A stretch of DNA of 27,665 nt from Pseudomonadota bacterium. GTDB taxonomy: Bacteria > Pseudomonadota > Gammaproteobacteria > Halothiobacillales > Halothiobacillaceae. Below the pieces are notes generated by a model. The model was not told the DNA's origin. It worked only from the letters and a program-made list of their open reading frames with translations, and did not search any database. The translations under genes were made by a program, and so were the position numbers. Below, piece by piece: positions 8,384-16,324 of this stretch. The stretch's first letter is position 1, and every line of letters begins with the position of its first letter. Location: NCBI GenBank assembly GCA_021795795.1, contig JAJYPA010000056.1:1-27665 (forward strand), read 5' to 3'.

Positions 8384-10120
8384 ATGTCAGTTGAGCCGAT
8401 ACCGGACGTTCTTTCGAGTGATGCCCTATGCTCAGGCCCAGGCCCAGGCCCAGGCCCAGGCCCAGGCCCAGGCCCACGCCTAGAATTGGGCCAGCATGAT
8501 CCCCACCCCGATGGCGGGGCGTTGCTGTCGATCCGCGATTTGACCGCCCATTTCACGCCCGGCGAAGCGGTACTTTCGGCGGTTAGTCTTGACGTGTTGC
8601 CCGGTCAGCGAATGGCGCTGGTCGGGGAATCCGGTTCCGGCAAGACGATTACCGCGCTCTCGGTTCTAAGGTTGCTGGATAATTTGCAGTACACGTCCGG
8701 GGCGATCACCTTCGATGGTCAGAATGTACTGACCATGCCCCAGCAAGCCCTTCGCCGCATTCGTGGGCGTGAAATCGGCATGATCTTTCAGGAACCGATG
8801 ACCGCCTTTAACCCCTTGAAGACCATCGGCCAGCAGATAGCCGAGGTCGCCATTGTGCATGAAGGGCTGACGAGGTTGGAGTCGCACCGCCGTGCCATAG
8901 AATGGCTTGAGCGGGTACGTTTGCCCGATCCTGAGCAACGAGCACAAGTGTTTCCACACCAGCTTTCAGGTGGGCAGCGACAACGGGCCATGATTGCGAT
9001 GGCGCTGGTTTGTCGCCCCAAATTGCTGATCGCCGATGAACCGACAACGGCACTGGATGTGACGTTGCAGGGCCAGATGATGGATCTGCTGACCGAGCTT
9101 CAGCAGGAGATGGGCATGGCCTTGCTGCTGATTACGCACGATCTACATCTTGTTCGACGCTATGCCGATGCGGTTGCCGTGATGCAGCAGGGCCGGATTG
9201 TCGAGCGAGGTGATGTGCATGAGATTTTTTTATCGCCGCAGCATCCCTATACCCAGCAACTGCTTGCGGCAACGCCAGGGCCCGAGCCTTTGCCCGCCGT
9301 TTCCAAGGATGCCCCGGTGGTGCTTGGCGCGAGGGATCTCAATGTTGAATTCAAGCAGCCTCGGCAATTCGCTCCGGGTGAGCGGCGCTATTGGTGGCTG
9401 TCCTCTTCGATCCCATTCCAGGCTTTATCTCATGTTGATCTTTCCGTATCGGCAGGGAAAACATTGGGCGTAATTGGTGAATCGGGTTCGGGGAAAAGCA
9501 CGTTGGCGCTGGCATTGCTGCGCCTTATACATTCAATGGGAGAAATTCTGCTTGAGGGCAGAGCGGTTGAGCACCTAAGTGAGTCTGAGTTTCGCCCGCT
9601 GCGCCGGCATATTCAGATCGTTTTTCAGGACCCGTTTGGTTCCCTGTCGCCCCGGATGACCATTGGCGAATTGATTGGTGAAGGGTTGCGCGTTCACGAG
9701 CCTCGTTTGGCCAAGACCGAATATGCGGCGCGGGTGCAGGAGGCAATGGCCTCCGTCGGACTGGACGGTGTGGGCCTGCACCGTTATCCGCATGAATTTT
9801 CGGGTGGGCAGCGCCAGCGGATTGCCATTGCCCGTGCCTTGATCCTAAGACCTCGAATCCTGATTCTGGATGAACCGACCAGTGCGTTGGATGCAACCGT
9901 ACAGAAACAAATCCTTGGTCTGCTGCGCGCGCTGCAAGAGCAGTTCGGACTCACCTATGTGTTCATTACCCACGACTTGCGGGTTGTTCGGGCCATGGCC
10001 CACCGCGTGATGGTTCTGTACCGGGGTATCGTTGTGGAAACGGGAGCGACCGCACAGGTGTTTGAGTCGCCGAGTCACGCCTATACTCGGCAACTGCTCG
10101 CCAGTGTGATTGATCAATAG
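8384..10120 (+). CDS. yejF: Double-domain peptide ABC transporter ATPase, YejF-like
   Basis: One 578-aa polypeptide carries two oligopeptide-type ATP-binding domains, as in YejF, the ATPase of the YejABEF peptide (microcin C) importer. Domain 1 has Walker A GESGSGKT at 81-88, then LSGGQRQR and LLIADEPTTALD. Domain 2 has Walker A GESGSGKS at about 365-372, FSGGQRQRIAIARALILRP and ILDEPTSALD. Both halves show the C-terminal HPYTQQLL/HAYTRQLLAS typical of Dpp/Opp ATPases. The ATG at 8384 follows GAAGGAAG. The first 46 residues are an extension not found in YejF; residues 18-31 are (Gly-Pro)x7 encoded by the hexamer array. No permease or binding-protein gene is adjacent, so the partners must be elsewhere. 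A terminator hairpin follows the stop. Confidence 0.92.
   Translation: MSVEPIPDVLSSDALCSGPGPGPGPGPGPGPRLELGQHDPHPDGGALLSIRDLTAHFTPGEAVLSAVSLDVLPGQRMALVGESGSGKTITALSVLRLLDNLQYTSGAITFDGQNVLTMPQQALRRIRGREIGMIFQEPMTAFNPLKTIGQQIAEVAIVHEGLTRLESHRRAIEWLERVRLPDPEQRAQVFPHQLSGGQRQRAMIAMALVCRPKLLIADEPTTALDVTLQGQMMDLLTELQQEMGMALLLITHDLHLVRRYADAVAVMQQGRIVERGDVHEIFLSPQHPYTQQLLAATPGPEPLPAVSKDAPVVLGARDLNVEFKQPRQFAPGERRYWWLSSSIPFQALSHVDLSVSAGKTLGVIGESGSGKSTLALALLRLIHSMGEILLEGRAVEHLSESEFRPLRRHIQIVFQDPFGSLSPRMTIGELIGEGLRVHEPRLAKTEYAARVQEAMASVGLDGVGLHRYPHEFSGGQRQRIAIARALILRPRILILDEPTSALDATVQKQILGLLRALQEQFGLTYVFITHDLRVVRAMAHRVMVLYRGIVVETGATAQVFESPSHAYTRQLLASVIDQ
8435..8476 (+). repeat. Seven perfect tandem copies of the hexamer GGCCCA
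   Basis: Seven uninterrupted GGCCCA units lie inside the 5' end of the YejF-like gene and encode (Gly-Pro)x7. Because the unit is 6 bp, copy-number change by strand slippage would lengthen or shorten the linker without shifting the frame. The array contains no stop in any frame, which is why the opposite-strand frame of rlmKL also stays open across it. Confidence 0.97.
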
Positions 10121-10127
10121 ATGAAAA

Positions 10128-10151
10128 AAAACGCCGACTGTGCGGCGTTTT
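10128..10151. terminator. Bidirectional intrinsic terminator between yejF-like gene and fabB
   Basis: ACGCCG (10131-10136) pairs with CGGCGT (10143-10148) around the loop ACTGTG. Flanking A and T runs extend the stem to 9 bp, and poly-A on the left and TTTT on the right make it usable on both strands. It sits 8 bp after the ABC ATPase stop and 24 bp before the convergent fabB end. Confidence 0.85.
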
Positions 10152-10174
10152 CTCGAATGCACTGCGTGCTCCGG

Positions 10175-11392
10175 TTAACCCAGATAGCGGCGCATTACCA
10201 GTGAGGCATTGGTTCCACCAAAACCGAAGCTGTTCGACAGCACGGTATCGATCTTGACGTTTTCCAGCGTTTTCGCCAGCAGGTTCACACCCTCGGCTTT
10301 CGGGTCGATTTCATTGAGGTTGGCAGAGGCAGCAATGAACCGGTTCTGCATCATCAGCAGTGAGTAGATTGCTTCTTGTGCGCCAGCCGCCCCGAGAGAG
10401 TGTCCGGTCAGGGATTTGGTTGATGTGATATACGGCTTGTAATCTTGGAAGATCTTCGCCAATGATTCCAACTCACGCACATCGCCGGCAGGCGTACTGG
10501 TGCCGTGCGTATTGACGTAATCAATCGGCGTGTCCACGGTAGCCAGTGCCTGCTGCATGCAGCGTAAGGCGCCTTCGCCTGACGGCTGAACCATATCGTA
10601 GCCATCGGACGTGGCGCCATACCCGACAACTTCCGCCAGGATATTTGCGCCACGAGCCAACGCGTGTTCGAGCTCTTCGAGAACCACCACGCCACCCCCG
10701 CCGGAGATGACAAAGCCATCGCGGGTGGCATCGAAGGGGCGGGAGGCAGTATGTGGCGCGTCGTTATACTTAGACGACAAGGCACCCATGGCATCGAACA
10801 TCGCCGTTTGTGACCAGTGCAACTCTTCGCCACCGCCCGCAAAGACGATGTCCTGCTTGCCGAACTGAATTTGCTCAACTCCGGAGCCGATGCAGTGTGC
10901 AGAGGTTGCGCAGGCAGAGCTGATGGAGAAATTGACGCCTTTGATGCCAAACGGTGTCGCCAGGCACGCGGAAGTGGTCGAACTCATCGTGCGTGTGACC
11001 ATGTAAGGACCAACACGTTTCACGCCCTTCTCGCGCACGATATCGGCCGTTTCGACGATATTGGCGCAAGACGACCCACCTGAACCGACGATCAGACCTG
11101 CACGTGGGTTGGAAACCTGCTCCGGGGTCAACCCAGATTGCTCAATGGCTTCTTTCATGGAGATGTAGGTGTACGCAGCAGCCGAACCCATGAAACGAAA
11201 AAGCTTACGGTCAATGAGCTCTTCGGGATTGATTTTCAACGTACCGGCAACGTGCGAGCGGAAACTCCGTTCGACTTGCTCCGGGTTGATTTCAATACCC
11301 GAGCGCCCAGTCTTCAATGATTCGAGCACTTCTTTCTGGTTGTTCCCTATGCTGGAAACGATTCCCATGCCTGTAATGACGACGCGGCGCAT
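10175..11392 (-). CDS. fabB: 3-oxoacyl-ACP synthase I FabB
   Basis: A condensing enzyme that elongates the cis-3-decenoyl intermediate from FabA, so it is needed for unsaturated fatty acid synthesis. At 405 aa it is full length. The nucleophile Cys161 lies in [16 protein letters not shown], and the two catalytic histidines are His296 ([11 protein letters not shown]) and His331 ([11 protein letters not shown]), with Lys326 between them. C-terminal [12 protein letters not shown] is the family glycine loop. The start is 6 bp after the fabA stop, so fabA-fabB form the classical unsaturated fatty acid operon. I saw no clear FadR or FabR operator upstream of fabA. Confidence 0.97.
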   Translation of the reverse strand: MRRVVITGMGIVSSIGNNQKEVLESLKTGRSGIEINPEQVERSFRSHVAGTLKINPEELIDRKLFRFMGSAAAYTYISMKEAIEQSGLTPEQVSNPRAGLIVGSGGSSCANIVETADIVREKGVKRVGPYMVTRTMSSTTSACLATPFGIKGVNFSISSACATSAHCIGSGVEQIQFGKQDIVFAGGGEELHWSQTAMFDAMGALSSKYNDAPHTASRPFDATRDGFVISGGGGVVVLEELEHALARGANILAEVVGYGATSDGYDMVQPSGEGALRCMQQALATVDTPIDYVNTHGTSTPAGDVRELESLAKIFQDYKPYITSTKSLTGHSLGAAGAQEAIYSLLMMQNRFIAASANLNEIDPKAEGVNLLAKTLENVKIDTVLSNSFGFGGTNASLVMRRYLG

Positions 11393-11398
11393 GATGGT

Positions 11399-11917
11399 TT
11401 ACTCCGACAATGCTTGTGTATTGGTAAACAGGCCAACGCGTAGATCCTTGGCCTCGTAGATGATTTTACCATCGACGGACATCTGGGCATCTGCGATTCC
11501 CATGGTCAATTTACGCATGATGATTCGTTTGATGTCGACCTGATAGGTGATCTTCATGTTCTCGGGCAGAACCTGGCCTGAAAACTTGACATCACCAACA
11601 CCAAGTGCACGACCGTGTCCCTTGCCGCCGCTCCAGCCGAGGTAGAAGCCGACCAACTGCCACATGGCGTCGAGGCCTAAACAACCAGGCATCACCGGGT
11701 CCCCTTCAAAATGGCAAGCAAAGAACCACAAATCCGGTTTGATCAGGAGTTCCGCGATCATCTCGCCTTTATTGAATTTGCCACCGTCCTTCGCAATCCG
11801 TTCGATGCGATCGAACATCAGCATCGGTGGAAGCGGCAACTGGGCGTTTCCTTCGCCAAACATTTCGCCTTTGGCGCAGCGGATCAGATCATCGAATTCA
11901 AAGCTGGACTGTGTCAT
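11399..11917 (-). CDS. fabA: 3-hydroxydecanoyl-ACP dehydratase/isomerase FabA
   Basis: It dehydrates 3-hydroxydecanoyl-ACP and isomerises trans-2- to cis-3-decenoyl-ACP, the branch point to unsaturated fatty acids. The 172-aa length equals that of E. coli FabA. The hot-dog active site is intact: His69 in [15 protein letters not shown] and Asp83 in [32 protein letters not shown] follows, as in the family. The ATG at 11917 is preceded by a modest TTGAG site. Its presence with fabB shows the anaerobic-type unsaturated fatty acid route. The 151 bp upstream, up to the DUF423 gene, contain a strong hairpin (12048-12062), so fabA probably has its own promoter. Confidence 0.97.
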   Translation of the reverse strand: MTQSSFEFDDLIRCAKGEMFGEGNAQLPLPPMLMFDRIERIAKDGGKFNKGEMIAELLIKPDLWFFACHFEGDPVMPGCLGLDAMWQLVGFYLGWSGGKGHGRALGVGDVKFSGQVLPENMKITYQVDIKRIIMRKLTMGIADAQMSVDGKIIYEAKDLRVGLFTNTQALSE

Positions 11918-12047
11918 GTTTACTCAAATACGGTTAAGCACAAAAGAGCAATTCTACCCGAAACAGGGCTTTTTTAATCCTTGAATTGCCAATTTGCGTG
12001 CGCGCAGACGTAAACGCAGTATTCGGTGGTTGCATCTTTAGCCTTTT

Positions 12048-12062
12048 CTGCCGTCACGGCAG
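12048..12062. other. Stable hairpin between the DUF423 gene and fabA
   Basis: CTGCCG (12048-12053) and CGGCAG (12057-12062) form a 6-bp GC-rich stem around TCA, just past the DUF423 stop. On the minus strand it is followed by AAAAGG rather than a T run, so it is not a convincing intrinsic terminator in the transcribed direction. It may be an mRNA 3'-end stabiliser or processing site. Confidence 0.4.
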
Positions 12063-12068
12063 GCTGTT

Positions 12069-12467
12069 TTATAATGAATTTGACCGATCTCTCTTCCCGG
12101 ACATAAGGACCTGAAACCCCCAGATCAACCAGCCAAGCATCAAAAGCGCACCACCAATGGGTGTGAGTACGCCGGGAATCGGTAGCGTCGTGAAGATAAT
12201 GGCGTACAGGCTGCCGACAAAAAGCACCGTGCCAGCCAGTAAACACAAGCCTACGAGTGAGTGTCGATCCGGATTCAGAACCAACCAGAGTCCGAACTGA
12301 ATCAAGGCCAAGCTATGAACTAAATGAAACATACTGGCCGTAGAAAGAATGTGCTGCAGGAAGGGCGTTGCGGGTGCCATCGGGCCATGAGCACCCGCTG
12401 CGGCTAAGATCACCGCCAGCAGTGCGTTTGAAATACCCAGTAATAGCCAGAGTCGTGGTGCAGTCAC
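12069..12467 (-). CDS. DUF423 family (YgdD-like) inner-membrane protein
   Basis: A 132-aa, almost entirely hydrophobic protein with four predicted membrane helices. The family-typical N-terminus reads LLGISNALLAVILAAAGAHG, and the later segment VGSLYAIIFT is followed by GVLTPIGGALLMLGWL, which is characteristic of DUF423 proteins. The function of the family is unknown. The start is a GTG at 12467 preceded by AGGGAAG. The gene begins 31 bp after the bamE stop on the same strand, so it may be cotranscribed with bamE. The C-terminus is short and basic (SGKRDRSNSL), fitting a cytosolic tail. Confidence 0.9.
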   Translation of the reverse strand: MTAPRLWLLLGISNALLAVILAAAGAHGPMAPATPFLQHILSTASMFHLVHSLALIQFGLWLVLNPDRHSLVGLCLLAGTVLFVGSLYAIIFTTLPIPGVLTPIGGALLMLGWLIWGFQVLMSGKRDRSNSL

Positions 12468-12498
12468 GATGCTTCCCTAAAAGTCTGGAGACTGGCGC

Positions 12499-13071
12499 TT
12501 ACTGCGAAAGAGCAGGAGCGGTCGGTTCCAATGGGCCACCACCGCCGCCTAATGCCGGGGTCGATGTGGCCGGAGCTGTCAACGAATAGGGATTGGGTGC
12601 ACTGCTATTCGTTTCGGTATCCGTGGCTGCGGGTGCTTGATCGGCAGGCTTCTTGTCGTTGCGCAAAGCTTCTGGAAAGTCTTGCGCCGGTGCTTGCGAC
12701 AGCGGGTCACCACTTTGTTCGATTTTCGCTACCCGACCATTGGCGTCATATAATACAAACAAGTTGTGTTGGAATGCTTTGTCCTTACCACGTTTGTCGT
12801 AGAAGACGTAGGTCTCGCGGCGATTGCGGTGGAAAATGTCTTCTAGGGCCGGTGTGCCTAGAATCTGGTTGACTTCTGTGGCACTCATGCCGACCTGAAT
12901 TTTGGCGACTTGCTCCGGCTCAAGGATGTTGCCCTGAGCAATATCCGGTTGGTATACCTTGATAAAACTGGGTACGTACACTGAAGAGCAACCCATCAGC
13001 GAGAGGGAAAGCAAGGTCAGGATTGGTAGGGCGCGCAGAGCACGGCAGGTGGTCAATGGTGTGTGTTGCAT
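12499..13071 (-). CDS. bamE: Outer-membrane assembly lipoprotein BamE (SmpA/OmlA)
   Basis: BamE is a lipoprotein subunit of the BAM complex that inserts beta-barrel proteins into the outer membrane. The signal peptide ends in LSLMGC, placing the lipid-modified Cys at 28. The core VYQPDIAQGNILEPEQVAKI-QVGMS followed by LGTPALEDIFHRNR and YVFYDKRG is diagnostic. At 190 aa the protein is much longer than E. coli BamE (about 113). The additional C-terminal 70 or so residues are Pro/Ala/Thr-rich with a run of five glycines (ALGGGGGPLEP), apparently disordered. The start is placed at ATG 13071 to give a proper signal peptide, although no strong ribosome binding site is visible. The gene is divergent from fur, a pairing common in gammaproteobacteria. 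Confidence 0.95.
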   Translation of the reverse strand: MQHTPLTTCRALRALPILTLLSLSLMGCSSVYVPSFIKVYQPDIAQGNILEPEQVAKIQVGMSATEVNQILGTPALEDIFHRNRRETYVFYDKRGKDKAFQHNLFVLYDANGRVAKIEQSGDPLSQAPAQDFPEALRNDKKPADQAPAATDTETNSSAPNPYSLTAPATSTPALGGGGGPLEPTAPALSQ

Positions 13072-13180
13072 GTTTTTTACGTTTGGTTCTATCAAGAGTC
13101 AGGCAATCATACGCAAGTACAGGGTGTTTGTTCCAGATGTTCACGGAGAATAATTGGTTGCCGTAGTTCAAACCAGCGTG

Positions 13181-13192
13181 TTATCCGGATAA
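13181..13192. promoter_or_regulatory. 12-bp perfect palindrome in the fur-bamE intergenic region
   Basis: TTATCCGGATAA is self-complementary and lies about 57 bp upstream of the fur start and 110 bp from bamE. It could be an operator for a dimeric regulator acting on one or both divergent promoters. It does not match the Fur box, whose half-sites have the opposite order (GATAAT...ATTATC). The site is seen directly; a regulatory role is inference. Confidence 0.3.
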
Positions 13193-13248
13193 TCAGTTAC
13201 AATCCTTAACTTATTCCCACAAGTATTTTTCTGGGGCAGAGGTGTATT

Positions 13249-13668
13249 TTGGAACAAAGCGATCTGAAAAAAGCAGGGCTCAAGGTCACTTTGCCCCGCG
13301 TTAAAATCCTGGAAATCATCGAAAGCAATCCGGATTGGCATATGAGTGCCGAGGACGTATATAAGGAATTGTTGAGCCGCGGTGAAGATATTGGTCTGGC
13401 TACCGTGTACCGAGTGCTGACTCAGTTTGAAGGTGCGGATATTCTCAAGCGGCATCAGTTCGAAGGCGGAAAATCGGTATTTGAGCTGATTTCAAAGGGT
13501 GATCACGACCATCTGGTTTGTATCAAAACTGGCTCGGTCGAAGAGTTTCATGATCCGGTTATTCAGGAACGCATCGCCGCCATAGCCCAGCAGTATGACT
13601 TCGATCTGACAGACTATTCTTTGGTGATTTACGGAATCAGTGGCGCAGCACGCGCCAAGAAGAAATAG
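13249..13668 (+). CDS. fur: Ferric uptake regulator Fur (divergent metal site)
   Basis: An iron-responsive repressor. The N-terminal winged helix is nearly identical to E. coli Fur (LKKAGLKVTLPRVKILEII; GLATVYRVLTQFEGADI), followed by FEGGKSVFEL. Translation starts at TTG 13249 after AGAGGTG; there is no ATG that fits. One metal site is intact by alignment to E. coli: His33 (WHMSAED), Glu81 (FEL), His88 and His90 (DHDH). At the other site, His87 is Asp, Glu108 is Gln and His125 is Tyr, leaving only Asp89. The CxxC zinc motif has one Cys (VCIKTG), as in Pseudomonas Fur. The 139-aa length is normal, with a basic RAKKK tail. DNA specificity should be conserved, while metal sensing may differ. 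Confidence 0.95.
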   Translation: MEQSDLKKAGLKVTLPRVKILEIIESNPDWHMSAEDVYKELLSRGEDIGLATVYRVLTQFEGADILKRHQFEGGKSVFELISKGDHDHLVCIKTGSVEEFHDPVIQERIAAIAQQYDFDLTDYSLVIYGISGAARAKKK

Positions 13669-13702
13669 GCATATTTCACCATCCCACTTTTGCCAAGAAA
13701 GT

Positions 13703-13718
13703 TCTGCATTTATGCAGA
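13703..13718. terminator. Possible terminator hairpin between fur and the EipA-like gene
   Basis: TCTGCA (13703-13708) pairs with TGCAGA (13713-13718) around TTTA. It lies between the convergent fur and EipA-like genes. On the minus strand it is followed by a mixed pyrimidine stretch with T runs (ACTTTCTT). The stem is short and the T tract imperfect, so this is tentative. Confidence 0.4.
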
Positions 13719-13724
13719 CCTTCC

Positions 13725-14357
13725 CTAAAAAGGTAGGTAGGACTTGTCTCTGGTAAATTGCATGTAGCCGACGGATGCGCCCAAACGGATACCCACGCCG
13801 ACGCGAATGGGCGCGACCACAATATCCTGCGAACGCAGATAATCCATGCCAAGTCCACCCACAAAATAAAGCGAGCCATTGACGCCGGCAAACCGCTGGA
13901 AGATCAGATCAGTTTGCGGCAGGTTGTATACGAGAATGAACACCTTGCCGGCATCTCCACCAAAATCCCAGCCTATAGAAGGGCCTTGCCAATAAACCGT
14001 CATACGTTGGCCGGACTTGGTGACCAATTCACCTTTACCGTAGCGTACGCCCAGAACGATGGCGCCCCCGGCTTCCTCACCTTTGATATACGCATTCGGT
14101 CTTCCATAGTCAGCGAATGCCTTGTCCATGAGCTTGGCAATCGCTTCCGCCGAGCCGCCGAGGAAATTCACAGCTTCATTCGTGGTTTCATATTCGTTAT
14201 AGCTGTTGTTGTCGTTGATGGCTTTATTTGCTTGTGTGTCCCTAGATGAGGATGTGGCTGGCGGGTTGTTGGCGCAACCGGATAGATTGCCGGTGAGCAG
14301 CGCAAGGCCGGCACCGATCACCAAGGATTTCAAAAGATGGGTATTGATCAGGTGCAT
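13725..14357 (-). CDS. EipA/DUF1134 family envelope protein, probable lipoprotein
   Basis: A DUF1134 protein related to EipA, a periplasmic envelope-integrity factor first studied in alphaproteobacteria. The 210-aa product has a signal sequence ending NLSGC (Cys28), a good lipobox. A low-complexity Asn/Ser/Thr linker (to about residue 65) precedes the conserved beta-rich domain. That domain shows AGGAIVLGVRYGKGEL, VYWQGPSIGWDFGGDAGKVF, ILVYNLPQTDLIFQRFAGV and the ending VAPIRVGVGIRLGASVGYMQF. The ATG at 14357 follows a strong GGAGGA site. It is convergent with fur. Lipid anchoring would place it at a membrane, whereas typical EipA is soluble. The function in this organism can only be inferred from the family. 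Confidence 0.88.
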   Translation of the reverse strand: MHLINTHLLKSLVIGAGLALLTGNLSGCANNPPATSSSRDTQANKAINDNNSYNEYETTNEAVNFLGGSAEAIAKLMDKAFADYGRPNAYIKGEEAGGAIVLGVRYGKGELVTKSGQRMTVYWQGPSIGWDFGGDAGKVFILVYNLPQTDLIFQRFAGVNGSLYFVGGLGMDYLRSQDIVVAPIRVGVGIRLGASVGYMQFTRDKSYLPF

Positions 14358-14626
14358 GTTGATTCCTCCGAATGTCACGAGAGAATATACGGTATGAAGA
14401 GTCTGCGTTTGATTTTATCATCTGGCGATTGCCTTAGGTACGGTGTGGTGCATTTTGTGTGCATCGGCCATGGATTTTTGCTTTTTTTTGGTGCGATAGC
14501 ATGAAATATAGTCTTGCTGAATGTGGTTCGCTCCTTATCCATCAATAGTATAGGTTTATTGGCCCATAGTTTGCTTTAGATACCGTATTAATTCGAACGC
14601 TATAAGACACGAATTAAGGAGGGCTA

Positions 14627-14938
14627 ATGGAACCTGAGTTAATGCAAATGATGGCGCGCTTCAAGCTCAAATTGTTGCGTGTGTTGAGCGTTAAGGTAGA
14701 TACCTATCGATTTTTGGCTGAAAGGGAGTATGCCCTGTCTATTTTAAAAACCGCCGATCAGTGTGAAGACGAAGATTTACTCGTGTTGTCCATGCAGGTT
14801 TCGGATTATCTTGGTCTTCTAGAGACTCCAGAGGTACCTAGTGCCGCAAATAAGCCCAAGACTAAGCCAGCGCCTGTGACTGATGAAGTGAAAAATAAAG
14901 AGAAGAAGGATCGTTATCTCTTTGGGGCGCGTGGCTAA
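14627..14938 (+). CDS. Small unknown cytosolic protein upstream of dcd
   Basis: I do not recognise a family. The 103-aa product follows an excellent AGGAGGG ribosome binding site, which supports expression. Residues 1-65 look helical and amphipathic ([40 protein letters not shown]), resembling a small helical bundle. Residues 70-95 are Pro/Lys/Glu-rich and probably disordered ([20 protein letters not shown]), with a short hydrophobic RYLFGARG end. There is no signal peptide or membrane segment. It is codirectional with dcd, 94 bp downstream. The 269 bp upstream to the EipA-like gene are AT-rich non-coding DNA in which I found no clear promoter. The size and composition are compatible with a small adaptor-type protein, but nothing identifies a role. 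Confidence 0.72.
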   Translation: MEPELMQMMARFKLKLLRVLSVKVDTYRFLAEREYALSILKTADQCEDEDLLVLSMQVSDYLGLLETPEVPSAANKPKTKPAPVTDEVKNKEKKDRYLFGARG

Positions 14939-15032
14939 TCTGGTCAAGGTTGTGCAAAATATGCCTCTGGACAAGGCTTGCCATCGACACCAAAATGCGC
15001 CTGCATTGCAATGGATGACGGGGATAAGTGGC

Positions 15033-15599
15033 ATGAGTGTTAAATCGGATCGTTGGATTCGTGAAATGGCTGAAAAGCACAGCATGATTGAGCCTTTCGC
15101 ACCTCAACAGGTACGAAGCGAGCATGGTAATCGTCTGATTTCATATGGTACGTCCAGTTATGGATATGATGTGCGGTGTGCGAACGAATTTAAGGTATTC
15201 ACTAATATCAACTCAACCATTGTCGACCCAAAGTCGTTTGATGAGCGAAGTTTCGTGAATATCGAATCAGATGTCTGCATCATTCCGCCAAACTCGTTTG
15301 CCTTGGCCAGAACGATCGAATATTTCCGTATTCCCAGAAAGGTGCTGACTATTTGCCTGGGTAAATCCACCTACGCCCGTTGCGGGATTATCGTGAATGT
15401 GACTCCGCTTGAGCCGGAATGGGAAGGTCATGTCACGCTAGAGTTCTCGAATACGACACCATTGCCGGCACGCATTTACGCGAACGAAGGCGTCGCCCAA
15501 ATGCTGTTTTTGGAATCGGATGAAGAGTGCGAAACTTCGTACAAAGACCGTGGCGGCAAATATCAGGGGCAGCGTGGCGTTACGTTGCCAACGGCCTGA
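15033..15599 (+). CDS. dcd: dCTP deaminase Dcd
   Basis: It deaminates dCTP to dUTP, the main source of dUMP for thymidylate synthesis in many gammaproteobacteria. The 188-aa protein matches E. coli Dcd (193 aa) throughout. It shows [20 protein letters not shown], the substrate-binding [11 protein letters not shown], and Glu137 in [11 protein letters not shown] as the catalytic residue. The C-terminus [17 protein letters not shown] is the flexible lid. The ATG at 15033 is chosen by alignment; the frame is open 37 codons further upstream, but that extension is not family sequence, and only a GGGGAT stands as a ribosome binding site. A strong hairpin follows the stop. Confidence 0.97.
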   Translation: MSVKSDRWIREMAEKHSMIEPFAPQQVRSEHGNRLISYGTSSYGYDVRCANEFKVFTNINSTIVDPKSFDERSFVNIESDVCIIPPNSFALARTIEYFRIPRKVLTICLGKSTYARCGIIVNVTPLEPEWEGHVTLEFSNTTPLPARIYANEGVAQMLFLESDEECETSYKDRGGKYQGQRGVTLPTA

Positions 15600-15612
15600 T
15601 TTACCCGGTGTG

Positions 15613-15640
15613 GCCGATCATGTCTACCGAGATGATCGGC
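15613..15640. terminator. Hairpin between convergent dcd and HAD-phosphatase genes
   Basis: GCCGATCAT (15613-15621) pairs perfectly with ATGATCGGC (15632-15640) around a 10-nt loop. Flanking GGTG and CACC can extend the stem. The T run after it is weak (TTCACCTT), so termination on the dcd side may be partly Rho-assisted. Its position between two gene ends supports a 3'-end role for both. Confidence 0.65.
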
Positions 15641-15667
15641 TTCACCTTCCGGGCAGGGGGTCCGTGT

Positions 15668-16324
15668 TCAATCTCTCAATGAAATAATGGGCCAGCCTTC
15701 GTTTAAAGCGTATTCGCGCAGCGCTGTATCTGGGTCGACTGCTACAGGATGATCAACCGCCTTCAGCAAAGGTAGATCATTTCGCGAGTCTGAGTAGAAC
15801 CAGGTTTTGGTTGGTTGCAGTTGCCGTACCTGCAGCCATTGCGCCAGTGCGGTCTGTTTCCCGGCCTGAAAGGTTGGAGTGCCATCGTAACCTCCGGTGT
15901 ATTTGCCTTCATTGATGCTTGGTTGGGTTGCAAGCAAATGTTCTATGCCGAACAGTTCGGCGATTGGCTGGGTAACGAAGGCGTTGGTTGCAGTAATGAT
16001 GAGCATTTCATCACCGCGCTGGCGGTGATGTTTAACCAGGTTTTTCGCTTTATCCGTCACCATTGGCGCTATTTTTTCGACCACGAACTGTTCGCGCCAT
16101 GCATGTAACTGCTCGATGGGGTATTTCGCCAAGGGAGCCAGTGAGAAACGCAGAAATGCATCAATGTCGAGCGTCCCCTGTTGGTATTCTTCGTAAAAAA
16201 TCTGGTTTTGCTCCGCGTATGCTTCGCTGTCCACCGCGCCGATATCGACCAGAAACTGTCCCCAGGCATGGTCTGAATCGCCAGTGAGCAAGGTGTTATC
16301 CAGATCAAAAATTGCCAGTTGCAT
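15668..16324 (-). CDS. HAD-IB family phosphatase (SerB/PSPase-like), possible histidinol-phosphatase
   Basis: A 218-aa HAD-superfamily hydrolase of subfamily IB. Motif I is FDLDNTLL with nucleophile Asp7 and acid/base Asp9. Motif II is the Thr of LIITAT, the Lys is in FQAGKQTAL, and motif IV is WFYSDSRNDLPLL. The cap region between motifs I and II (residues 15-85) is helical, as in phosphoserine phosphatase relatives. The neighbourhood, divergent from rppH-ptsP, is the same as for Pseudomonas PA0335, which has been reported to act as a histidinol-phosphate phosphatase. That reaction is plausible here, but SerB-like activity cannot be excluded from sequence. The ATG at 16324 has GAGGTACGAG directly upstream. 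Confidence 0.88.
   Translation of the reverse strand: MQLAIFDLDNTLLTGDSDHAWGQFLVDIGAVDSEAYAEQNQIFYEEYQQGTLDIDAFLRFSLAPLAKYPIEQLHAWREQFVVEKIAPMVTDKAKNLVKHHRQRGDEMLIITATNAFVTQPIAELFGIEHLLATQPSINEGKYTGGYDGTPTFQAGKQTALAQWLQVRQLQPTKTWFYSDSRNDLPLLKAVDHPVAVDPDTALREYALNEGWPIISLRD

Noticed and set aside
8435..8476. GGCCCA array as a CRISPR or REP element
   Set aside because: It is a plain hexamer tandem with no spacers and no palindromic repeat unit, located inside a coding region.
8242..8556. Upstream extension of rlmKL reading (Pro-Gly) repeats
   Set aside because: The repeat lacks stops in every frame. The conserved RlmL N-terminus begins at 8241 with a ribosome binding site, so the extension is an artefact.
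11974..12246. 90-codon minus-strand frame overlapping the DUF423 gene
   Set aside because: It is out of frame with the convincing DUF423 membrane protein and has no start signal or domain.
13072..13248. Fur box upstream of fur (autoregulation)
   Set aside because: Only isolated GATAAT-like bits occur; no 19-bp match with acceptable half-sites could be laid out.
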